64,000 bases of DNA, taken from the NCBI GenBank assembly GCA_951812315.1, contig CATOSA010000011.1:1-64000 (forward strand), given 5' to 3'. A program made the position numbers and the translations under genes. Every line of letters starts with the position of its first letter. The first letter of the stretch is position 1. Under the pieces are notes generated by a model. That model was not told the DNA's origin and made no database searches. It worked only from the letters and a program-made list of their open reading frames with translations. The stretch comes from an uncultured Burkholderiales bacterium (GTDB taxonomy: Bacteria > Pseudomonadota > Gammaproteobacteria > Burkholderiales > Eutrophovitaceae). Positions 48,316-56,173 of the stretch are shown here, piece after piece.

Positions 48316-50724
48316 TTACATTCCGCCGCCAAGTCGACGAACGATTGTCACAATGTAGGGGGCGACTGCTTCCGTCGCTGTCCGGGTAACGTCCTCCGGG
48401 TCGATTTCGGCTTGTTGTTCCGCTCCTTCGTCGGTGGCTGGCATCGCCTTCTTGTACACGGCCAATGCAATCAAACCCAAGCCCATCTTAAACGTGTTCT
48501 CGTTGGTGATCCTCGCGGCTTCGTCTTTTTCCTTCACGCGCATATTGACCAGGTATCGATTGTCCCGATTGATGTAGACCCTTGGATTGTCACCTTCAGC
48601 GACGTACGCTCCAGAGTTATCGTCGAAGTTATGATTTGACCAATCCTCTCTTCCGACGAATGTGAATTCCGGTTGCCCAGCCCCTTGCTGCTCAGATTTC
48701 ACAGTGTCCTTTCGTTTGCCTGAGTGGCCTTTATACGGATTCTCAGCTTCTACAAACCGAACGACTGCGGCCACTTTTAGTGGTTCAAAGTTTCGGCCGT
48801 TGTCTGTGAACCCGAATTCTGCAGCGACCTCGTCGCCAACCTTTGCCCCCTCTGGCGCCCGCAACGTAATTCGAACAATACCGTTGTGCAGTTTTACCGA
48901 GTTCGGGAGGGTGGTTGCAAGTACAGACGTCCACACTTGGCCAGGGCTATCGACACGGGTTAGGTACTGGTTTTCAGCGTCAGTGCCGCATTCGATACGA
49001 CGTGGCACATTGTTGATGGGCAATTCTTTAACGTACTGGCCATTTTCTTCCCGGACGTTTAGAAGGGTCAGAAATGTCGGGAACTGCTTTCCTACGTATC
49101 GGGTTCCATCGCCAGTGCTATTCCCGTCCCCGTCCCCCTTGTCATATCCGCCAACGCCAGTCGGGAGAAAGGCGCCCATACCAAATAGGTCTCGAATCGC
49201 AGGGTCGACCTTGACAAGCTCCCGTAGCAAATCCTTGGTCGCGTCGCTGTCTTCCGTCTGCTCGGTCGCGCGGCGCATGCGAACCTCGGCGGCGTACTGT
49301 CGGAGCCGATCGTCGCCCTTAAGCTCCTCGATCACAAGCCGTTCTAGTCGCCTCGATAACTCATTGGCGGCCATACGTTCACGATCCGGCATAAAAATCG
49401 CTGCGCGAGCCTGTTTGTTAAGATCGTCGCATATGACATTGATCAGCAGGTGATTGCGTAAATCCGGCAGAGCGACACGCTGATTCAGAAAACTGGCCCT
49501 CTCAGTAGCGTGCGTTTGGCCATTGATCGTGTAGAAAACACGGGCTGGTTGCTTGCTTAGAAACTCCTTTAGAGTTCGGATGCTGGTCGCAACGATTCGC
49601 ACCTTTCCAAGTTCCTCATCGTTGCGCTCGGCAACTTGGTAAACCCACTCGGTGTCGGGGTCCCCACTTTCCTTAAATTCACCGCTTTCATCGACGTCTT
49701 CCGTTAATTCCGCTCCCAGAACCACGCTCAAACCGCTGAATGTGCGAGCGGCAATGCCTTCTTCTCGGAGCGGTCCCTTATTCGCTATGGGCTTAGCATC
49801 AAAATCGTAGACGCGGATCGGCAATGCGCAGTCAACCAAGCTGACCGCGAGGACATTGTAGAGCCCGATGTCAACGTTGTGATTCTTGTTGCCAATGTCA
49901 TATTCGTAGAGCTTTACTATCGAACCGGACTCGACGATGCCATGCACTTCGTGGCCGAAGGCCTTGAGTTTCTGCTCGCGAAATCGAGAAATGGCTTCGC
50001 CAGGACAAAAATACTCGGCTACTGGCAAGCCTTCGTCGTTAACTGGCGCTCGCACCCTAACAAGGGTCCAACCCCAATAGGGGTATCCGTGCGGACGAGA
50101 AATGATTAACTTGAAATGGCGGTCTCGGATGTCCGAGCGAGTACAAAAACGTAGACTCCCAGTACTGCCCATGTTGAACTTGCCTTGCACGAATCGGATG
50201 CCCTCCTTGTTTTTCTTGCCAAGTGACAAGAAGGTCTGTGCGAACTGGTCCGGCATTTGCCCACAACCGGAATCCGCGACGACATAGCTCGGATATCGGC
50301 TATTCGTTCGGTTTGCGCGCTTGATCCCGATCCGAATACATTTCTCAGCCAGCGTTGTGCGCTCTGACGGGGATAGCTTTTGGATTTTTCCTTCGTTTAC
50401 GTGAGGGTAGAATCGCTTTACGGCCTCGGTCATTGACTGCGGCGCACTGGCGCTACAGTAGTCATCTATGCCGTTTTCTTTGGCTTTCCTCAACAGGATG
50501 GCGTCCTCGCCGTTGATGATCAGCTCGACCAGCGCTCCAACGGGGTTCGTTTGTTGGTTTCCGACGGTATCCCAATTCTTCTCGCGATTCCCGTAGGGCA
50601 ACCAATTTGCTGCATTATCAAAGTAATAGCTCGCTTCAGACTCGCTTATTACTTCTTTTACATTTCCAGCGGATTCGGCCGACAATAGTCCGAAAGCGAG
50701 TCGGCGGGAAAGCTTTTCGTCCAT
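48316..50724 (-). CDS. GHKL (MutL/MORC/Hsp90-type) ATPase of a candidate defence module
   Basis: 802 residues. The Bergerat ATP-binding fold lies in about the first 250: motif I 'ELIINGEDA' (E..N..DA), motif II 'VADSGCGQM' (DxGxG) and the glycine lid 'GKFNMGSTGSLRF'. A transducer-like middle follows, then (residues about 440-800) an uncharacterised C-terminal part with a Gly/Asp-rich linker ('GGYDKGDGDGNSTGDG') and beta-rich segments. MutL/MORC-like GHKL ATPases in restriction-modification operons have been described (Iyer, Abhiman and Aravind), so partnership with the methyltransferase is plausible. ATG 50724 follows AGGACACGCC. No nuclease motif is visible. Confidence 0.85.
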   Translation of the reverse strand: MDEKLSRRLAFGLLSAESAGNVKEVISESEASYYFDNAANWLPYGNREKNWDTVGNQQTNPVGALVELIINGEDAILLRKAKENGIDDYCSASAPQSMTEAVKRFYPHVNEGKIQKLSPSERTTLAEKCIRIGIKRANRTNSRYPSYVVADSGCGQMPDQFAQTFLSLGKKNKEGIRFVQGKFNMGSTGSLRFCTRSDIRDRHFKLIISRPHGYPYWGWTLVRVRAPVNDEGLPVAEYFCPGEAISRFREQKLKAFGHEVHGIVESGSIVKLYEYDIGNKNHNVDIGLYNVLAVSLVDCALPIRVYDFDAKPIANKGPLREEGIAARTFSGLSVVLGAELTEDVDESGEFKESGDPDTEWVYQVAERNDEELGKVRIVATSIRTLKEFLSKQPARVFYTINGQTHATERASFLNQRVALPDLRNHLLINVICDDLNKQARAAIFMPDRERMAANELSRRLERLVIEELKGDDRLRQYAAEVRMRRATEQTEDSDATKDLLRELVKVDPAIRDLFGMGAFLPTGVGGYDKGDGDGNSTGDGTRYVGKQFPTFLTLLNVREENGQYVKELPINNVPRRIECGTDAENQYLTRVDSPGQVWTSVLATTLPNSVKLHNGIVRITLRAPEGAKVGDEVAAEFGFTDNGRNFEPLKVAAVVRFVEAENPYKGHSGKRKDTVKSEQQGAGQPEFTFVGREDWSNHNFDDNSGAYVAEGDNPRVYINRDNRYLVNMRVKEKDEAARITNENTFKMGLGLIALAVYKKAMPATDEGAEQQAEIDPEDVTRTATEAVAPYIVTIVRRLGGGM

Positions 50725-50740
50725 GGCGTGTCCTATAACC

Positions 50741-50756
50741 TATTGTTATAACAATA
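50741..50756. promoter_or_regulatory. 16-bp perfect palindrome upstream of the GHKL gene
   Basis: TATTGTTATAACAATA is its own reverse complement and lies 17-32 bp before the GHKL ATG, in an A/T-rich 53-bp gap. It could be a repressor operator or part of a promoter (it contains TATAAC). No other copy was noticed. Confidence 0.45.
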
Positions 50757-50777
50757 TTAGGAGTGATTCTTCTGGTC

Positions 50778-51059
50778 CTATAATTCAAATATTGGCTCGC
50801 TACCCTTTCCAGGGCCGTCAAATCTTGTTTTCATGACGTCAAGTTCTCGTTGTAGCGCCTTGCTGATCTTCCTGATGTCATCGGCTGTAAATTCGTAGGC
50901 GGCTCTATTTGACAGGTTGCCAATCAGGCGTATCTCCTTGATAGCCTTGTTCACTCTTCTTGTTGCAATTCCTTCGAACTTCTTTCTCTTATTTTTTGTT
51001 AATGTTTCTGCTCTACTCATAACATTATCCATATATTGCGAATATATTACTTCAGTCAC
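50778..51059 (-). CDS. Small helical protein of the GHKL/methyltransferase module
   Basis: From GTG 51059 it is 93 residues; an internal ATG at 51020 (MSRAETL) may be the true start (80 residues). The core 'KKFEGIATRRVNKAIKEIRL' and 'IGNLSNRAAYEFTADDIRKI' then 'KALQRELDVMKTRF' recalls small all-helical proteins seen in mobile and defence regions. The gene is notably A/T-rich. Function unknown; possibly a regulator or accessory subunit. Confidence 0.65.
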   Translation of the reverse strand: MTEVIYSQYMDNVMSRAETLTKNKRKKFEGIATRRVNKAIKEIRLIGNLSNRAAYEFTADDIRKISKALQRELDVMKTRFDGPGKGSEPIFEL

Positions 51060-51471
51060 GAGATGGAGAAGGCACTCGCAGATGAACGCACAGAATGGGG
51101 TCAGCTACAACGCCCCCCATGGGTGCGATTGTGGGACGTTCGTCAGATTGACTGAAAATTCTGCGTGTAAATACCTGTCCCTCGCTCCGTGACCTTCGTT
51201 TTGTGCGGTAGGTTATATCCTGCTATTTTCTTCTGCATTGTTTCTTCCATCAACACTGCGAACCCTTCTCACCTTTGATGAACGTGTCAAGGCGTTCCGC
51301 AAGCTTGAAATGATCGTGCGTTTCGCATTCCCAGACAACGAGAACCTTCCAACCCGCCTGCGCCCGGACACTTGCAGTTGCCGCAGCAACTTCATTCAAG
51401 CCGCCTTCACTGGCAGGGCTGTTTCATTGGCAAGACCTACTCATTGGCATGCCCCTTTTTGGCAAACCCCG
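51060..51471. other. Stretch between the small protein gene and the nrdA stop
   Basis: About 410 bp. Apart from the Vsr remnant (51250-51390) I see no gene. Near 51420-51485 short words of the type 'ca.tggca' recur four or five times, giving slight repetitiveness just beyond the nrdA end. Confidence 0.4.
51250..51390 (-). pseudogene. Vsr-type DNA mismatch endonuclease, C-terminal remnant
   Basis: Without a start codon, the minus-strand frame ending at TGA 51250 reads 'QAGWKVLVVWECETHDHFKL' and then 'AERLDTFIKGEKGS'. The core 'GWxVLVVWECE' is characteristic of the Vsr endonuclease C-terminal half. The N-terminal catalytic half is absent; sequence above about 51390 is unrelated and nrdA ends at 51472. 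Vsr genes usually accompany C5-cytosine methyltransferases to repair T:G mismatches, as here. Confidence 0.7.
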
Positions 51472-54321
51472 TCACTGGCAAGCCTCGCAACTCGGATCAT
51501 CGATCGCACAGTATTGCGGTTGTTCAGACTCTGTTGCAGCCGCTCCGTCAGACGGTACAGCGTTGAGTTGTCCCGACCGACTCGTTGACTTCTCGGCCGA
51601 AGTCGCACCCAGTGTGCGCAGGTAGTAAGTCGTCTTCAGTCCCCGAAGCCACGCCAGCGTATACGTGTCATGGAGCTTCTTGCCCGACGCCCCGGCCATG
51701 TATATGTTGAGAGACTGCGCCTGATCGATCCACTTCTGCCGGCGCGACGCACACTCGACCAGCCACGACGGCTCCACCTCGAACGCTGTGGCATACAGCT
51801 CGCGCAATTCAGGCGGCACACGATCGATCTTGGCAAGCGATCCATCGAAGTACTTCAGGTCCGAAATCATGACTTCGTCCCACAAGTTCTGCTTCTTCAG
51901 ATCTTCTACGAGATACTCGTTGGCAATCGTAAATTCACCCGACAAATTGGATTTCACGTAAAGATTCTGATAAGTCGGCTCGATGGACGCCGAGACGCCA
52001 ACGATGTTGGCAATCGTTGCAGTCGGCGCAATCGCGATGCAATTGGAGTTGCGCATGCCGTAAACGCGAATGCGCTCACGCAAGGAGTCCCAATTCATGT
52101 TCGAACTCATATCGACGTCGACATTGCCGCCGCGCTCTTCGGCAAGCAGGGTGAGAGAATCCTGCGGAAGTATCCCCCTTGACCAGAGAGAGCCATCGAA
52201 CGTCGAATAACGACCGCGCTCCTCGGCTAATTCTGTCGACGCCCAGTACGCGTAATAGCAAACAGCTTCCATTGAACTGTCGGCGAATTCCACTGCTTCG
52301 TCCGCCCCGTACGGGACACGCATTTCGTGCAGGCAATCCTGAAATCCCATGATGCCCATGCCAACTGGCCGGTGTTTCAGGTTCGAATTCCGTGCCTTGT
52401 TTACCGCGTAGTAGTTGATGTCGATGACATTGTCGAGCATGCGCATTGCGGTGGATACAGTACGCTGAAGTTTCTCATGATCGAGTTTGCCGTCGCGCAG
52501 GTGTGCAAGCAGATTTACCGACCCGAGGTTACAAACAGCGATCTCGTTGTCCGACGTATTCAGGGTTATTTCCGTGCACAGATTCGAGCTGTGTACAGCG
52601 CCCATATGCTGCTGAGGTGAACGGATATTGCATGGATCCTTGAACGTGATCCACGGATGCCCGGTCTCAAACAGCATGGTCAGCATCTTGCGCCACAACT
52701 GAACCGCCGATACCTTCCTGAACAGTTTCAGTTCGCCGCGAGCGGCCTTGTTTTCATACTCGACATAGGCAGTTTCGAAGTCCTTGCCGTAGCGTTCATG
52801 AATATCCGGCACATCCGAGGGTGAAAACAACGTCCAGTCATCGTTGTCCATTACCCGCTTCATGAACAGATCGGGCACCCAGTTGGCAGAGTTCATGTCA
52901 TGCGCACGGCGGCGATCATCACCCGTATTCTTGCGCAATTCCAGGAACTCCTCGATATCGAGATGCCAGGTTTCAAGGTATGCGCACACCGCCCCTTTGC
53001 GTTTGCCACCCTGATTCACCGCGACGGCAGTATCGTTGACAACTTTGAGAAAAGGAACGACGCCCTGCGACTTTCCGTTGGTTCCCTTTATGTGCGAACC
53101 CAGTGCGCGTACCGGCGTCCAGTCGTTGCCAAGCCCGCCTGCATACTTTGAGAGCAGTGCATTTTCCTTTATCGCCTCGTAAATACCGTCCAGATCATCA
53201 GCGACAGTGGTGAGATAGCAGCTCGAAAGTTGCGAGCGCACCGATCCCGAATTGAACAAGGTTGGCGTCGAGTTCATGAAATCAAAATTGGACAGCACGT
53301 TATAAAATTCGATTGCGCGCGCTTCACGTTCAACCTCATCAATTGCAAGACCCATCGCAACGCGCATGAAAAACGCCTGCGGCAGTTCAATACGCCGCTC
53401 ATCGACGTGAAGAAAATATCTGTCATACAAAGTTTGAAGGCCGAGATAACCGAATTTCAGATCCCGATCGGCATCCAGCGCGGCGGCCAGCGCGGTCAGA
53501 TCAAATCGCGCAAGCCTCTCATCGAGCAAACCAGCCTCGATACCCTTTCCAATGAACTCCGGAAAATATTCGGCATAGCGCGAGCGCATGTCAGCCCTGC
53601 TCACCTCTTCACCCAATACTTCGTGGCGCACGCTGTTGAGCAAAAGCCTGGCAGTGACATAACTGTACGCAGGATCTTTTTCGATGAGTGAGCGGGCGGC
53701 AAGAATCACACTCTTGCGCACCTCTTCCATCGGCACGCCGTCATACAAGTCGCGCAACGTCAATTCCATGATGGTCTGGATGTCCACTGCAGGACCAACG
53801 CCTTTGCACGAGTCCATAACCAGACCTTGAAGCGCTTCGATTTCCAGTGGCCGGCTACTGCCATTTTCCGAGACATTGATGGTTGCAGACGTTTTGACAA
53901 CCGGCGCCTCTTTCTGACGTGCGCGCTCGCGGTTACGCTCATCCCGATACAACACATATGAACGCGCGACTTCGTGCTCACCGGCGCGCATCAGCGCCAG
54001 TTCCACCTGATCCTGAATATCTTCAATATGTACAGTGCCACCGGCAGGCTTGCGGCGCATCAGTGCGGCAACCACAACTTCCGTCAAATTGGTCACGACC
54101 TCACGAATGCGAGCCGACGCCGCACCCTGTCCGCCACTAACGGCAATAAATGCCTTGGTCAATGCAATTGTAATTTTTGTCGGCTCGAAACCGACAACGG
54201 CCCCGTTTCTTCGAATGACTTTGTAATCTTCGTAACGATCTTGCTGCTCGTTTTCAACAACTGCGTCCGCCTGTAAATTGGCTGCAACTGTGGACGAAGA
54301 AACGTCGGCGCTAACTTGCAT
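51472..54321 (-). CDS. nrdA: Ribonucleoside-diphosphate reductase subunit alpha
   Basis: 949 residues from ATG 54321, preceded by GAGGGAGA; a longer frame to 54480 would run into the upstream NrdR-like boxes and adds non-conserved residues. An ATP-cone near residues 28-120 ('VIRRNGAVVGFEPTKITIAL') gives allosteric control. Catalytic residues lie in 'SQLSSCYLTT' and 'SSNLCTEITLNT' (Cys-x-Glu), and the C-terminal 'DPSCEACQ' is the redox pair serving the active site. It is complete. nrdB is on the same strand but separated by the defence-like insertion. Confidence 0.97.
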   Translation of the reverse strand: MQVSADVSSSTVAANLQADAVVENEQQDRYEDYKVIRRNGAVVGFEPTKITIALTKAFIAVSGGQGAASARIREVVTNLTEVVVAALMRRKPAGGTVHIEDIQDQVELALMRAGEHEVARSYVLYRDERNRERARQKEAPVVKTSATINVSENGSSRPLEIEALQGLVMDSCKGVGPAVDIQTIMELTLRDLYDGVPMEEVRKSVILAARSLIEKDPAYSYVTARLLLNSVRHEVLGEEVSRADMRSRYAEYFPEFIGKGIEAGLLDERLARFDLTALAAALDADRDLKFGYLGLQTLYDRYFLHVDERRIELPQAFFMRVAMGLAIDEVEREARAIEFYNVLSNFDFMNSTPTLFNSGSVRSQLSSCYLTTVADDLDGIYEAIKENALLSKYAGGLGNDWTPVRALGSHIKGTNGKSQGVVPFLKVVNDTAVAVNQGGKRKGAVCAYLETWHLDIEEFLELRKNTGDDRRRAHDMNSANWVPDLFMKRVMDNDDWTLFSPSDVPDIHERYGKDFETAYVEYENKAARGELKLFRKVSAVQLWRKMLTMLFETGHPWITFKDPCNIRSPQQHMGAVHSSNLCTEITLNTSDNEIAVCNLGSVNLLAHLRDGKLDHEKLQRTVSTAMRMLDNVIDINYYAVNKARNSNLKHRPVGMGIMGFQDCLHEMRVPYGADEAVEFADSSMEAVCYYAYWASTELAEERGRYSTFDGSLWSRGILPQDSLTLLAEERGGNVDVDMSSNMNWDSLRERIRVYGMRNSNCIAIAPTATIANIVGVSASIEPTYQNLYVKSNLSGEFTIANEYLVEDLKKQNLWDEVMISDLKYFDGSLAKIDRVPPELRELYATAFEVEPSWLVECASRRQKWIDQAQSLNIYMAGASGKKLHDTYTLAWLRGLKTTYYLRTLGATSAEKSTSRSGQLNAVPSDGAAATESEQPQYCAIDDPSCEACQ

Positions 54322-54476
54322 TCCATCTCCCTCGGTTTTCAAGCGTCGCCACACGGCGACACTCGCATCTGTTCCATCGAAACCAGTCGATTGTCCGCAA
54401 GCCGTTGCTTGCGAAAACAGTCGAATGACTACTGAGTCTGAATATCCCGGCGTCGGCACATCCAATACATATCGGT

Positions 54477-54518
54477 TCAACCACTACATATAACATATAG
54501 CGTCAACCACTACATATT
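54477..54518. promoter_or_regulatory. Two NrdR-box-like repeats upstream of nrdA
   Basis: The 15-bp word tcaaccactacatat occurs at 54477 and 54503. On the minus strand each reads ATATGTAGTG, close to the core of the NrdR consensus (acaCwATATaTwGtgt). Spacing is 26 bp rather than the usual about 31, which lowers confidence. They lie about 160 bp before the nrdA ATG. Confidence 0.45.
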
Positions 54519-54522
54519 GAGC

Positions 54523-55200
54523 TGACCCGGATAATTCGGACAGGTTAATTAAGCACCACATTCGTGGTTTAGTTCAAACTGCACCGGAGATTCGTAGCCC
54601 AACGTCTGATGCAATCGCCTGCGGTTGTAGAACAACTCGATGTAATCGAAGATTGCCATGCGCGCAGCCTGTCTGGTAGCGAACACACAGTGATATACCA
54701 GCTCGTTCTTCAAGTTTGAGAAGAAACTCTCAGCCACTGCGTTGTCAAGTGCACTGCCTTTGGCGCCCATGCTCGGTCGCATCTGCACTGCTGCCATGCG
54801 TTGACGATAGCGCCGGGACCGGTAGATCGCGCCCTGATCGGTGTGATGAATCAATCCTGGCGCTGGGCTTCGTTGGGCAATGGCCATGTCCAGCGCATTC
54901 AGGCTCAGTTGCTCATCGGGGCGTTGGCCCATCGCCCAGCCCACCACCTTGCGTGAGAATAGATCGAGCAGCATCGCCAGGTACAACCAGCCCTGGCGCG
55001 TGCGGATGAAAGTCATGTCGCCCACCCAGGCATGATCTGGCCCAGGTGCATCAAAACATCGCTCGATCAGATCCGGCGCTGGTGCTTGCGTGTGCTCATG
55101 CGCAATGATGCTGTACGGGGAGCGACGCTTGCGGCGCGCTTCGATGCCATTGGTACGATGCAAGTGCGCCAGAATTACGTGCACGGCATCAGTTGGATTG
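54523..55200 (-). mobile_element. IS3-family element remnant upstream of nrdA
   Basis: A truncated IS3 copy: the transposase C-terminal two-thirds are intact but no orfA and no N-terminal part of orfB remain. The left end may be near 54523 (TGACCCGGATAATTCGGACA). No matching right-hand inverted repeat is seen. Confidence 0.7.
54549..55190 (-). pseudogene. IS3-family transposase OrfB, N-terminally truncated
   Basis: Family sequence starts at about 55165 ('RTNGIEARRKRR') and runs to the end: 'HAWVGDMTFIRTRQGWLYLA' (first Asp), 'GLIHHTDQGAIYRSRRY' (second Asp), 'AVAESFFSNLKNELVY' (Glu). The catalytic triad is present, but the N-terminal helix-turn-helix and all of OrfA are missing. The open frame extends to 55346 through unrelated sequence. 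Confidence 0.82.
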
Positions 55201-55204
55201 GCGT

Positions 55205-55224
55205 GCTCTGCCGGCCGGCAGAGC
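55205..55224. repeat. 20-bp perfect palindrome
   Basis: gctctgccggccggcagagc is its own reverse complement. It lies at the broken end of the IS3 remnant and is followed by a short direct repeat (two copies of gcaaagacg, 16 bp apart). It may be a junction feature or a hairpin. Confidence 0.6.
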
Positions 55225-55573
55225 GTACAAAGAGCGCGGCAGGAATTTGCCTGCAAAGACGTTTGCCCGCAAAGACGAAGGTGCGATTCAGACAAGAACA
55301 TGCTAATCGGGCTCAATGAACCGTAAGCTGATTGCGCAGACTTCAATTGCGTTGCAACAAAACTACGCCGGATGCTTGCGTGAATACACAGTGACCCGAC
55401 CCGGTTTTCAGCAAAGGTCGGAACGAGTTACTGCGGCGCAAGAGCCCGTTACCCGGAACCGTTGAATTCCAGTTTCGCCGAATTTAGAAAATTCACGTAT
55501 GCGATCAGTTAGCGCCAGTCCCCGCAGCGCACTGCACTAAAAGGCAGAGGCGTCGCGCCAAACTGAAATTCGT

Positions 55574-56173
55574 TCAATCGCTGTTAGCGACGTCGGCTTC
55601 TAATCGTCTGAAATGCGTCCAGTCAAAGTGCGGACCCGGGTCCGTTTTGCGCCCCTGCGGCAACGCAATATCGCTGTGACCGACGCAACCCGCAATCGGA
55701 TACGCCGCGCGCAATGTCACGGTAAGTCGCGCCAGAACCTGATACTGCGCCCCCTCGAACGGCAAGTCGTCGGTGCCTTCAAGTTCGATGCCGATCGAGA
55801 AATCGTTACAGCGATCCCGGTCACGCCATTGGGATTCGCCTGCATGCCAGGCGCGGTGCGCGCATGGCACGAACTGGATCAGTTCGCCATCGCGGCGGAT
55901 AAGAAAGTGCGACGAAACGCGCCGATCGGCAATATCACAAAAGTACGGGTGAGCATCAGAGTCGAGGCAGTTGGTAAACAACTCGGCGATTTCCGTTCCG
56001 CCAAACGATCCCGGAGGAAGGCTGATGTTATGGATGACCAGCAAATCGATGCCGCACGCTGGCGGACGGGCATCGCAATTGGGAGAGGCAATCTGGCGGG
56101 CGTTGCTGAGAACGCCAGCGTCATCGATTTGCCAGCTGCCCTCCCGATTTGCACCGATAGCAGCCCCGCTCAA
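55574..56173 (-). CDS. ampD: 1,6-anhydro-N-acetylmuramyl-L-alanine amidase
   Basis: A 199-residue cytosolic zinc amidase that recycles cell-wall muropeptides. It shows 'VIHNISLPPGSFGG' (first zinc His), 'SSHFLIRRDGELIQFVP', 'HAGESQWRDRDRCNDFSIGI' and 'GHSDIALPQGRKTDPG' (zinc and catalytic residues). The end of pilR overlaps its start by 4 bp, so it is probably co-transcribed. Confidence 0.95.
   Translation of the reverse strand: MSGAAIGANREGSWQIDDAGVLSNARQIASPNCDARPPACGIDLLVIHNISLPPGSFGGTEIAELFTNCLDSDAHPYFCDIADRRVSSHFLIRRDGELIQFVPCAHRAWHAGESQWRDRDRCNDFSIGIELEGTDDLPFEGAQYQVLARLTVTLRAAYPIAGCVGHSDIALPQGRKTDPGPHFDWTHFRRLEADVANSD

Noticed and set aside
54322..54480. N-terminal extension of nrdA
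   Set aside because: No RNR-like sequence; it would run into the NrdR-like boxes. ATG 54321 has GAGGGAGA upstream.
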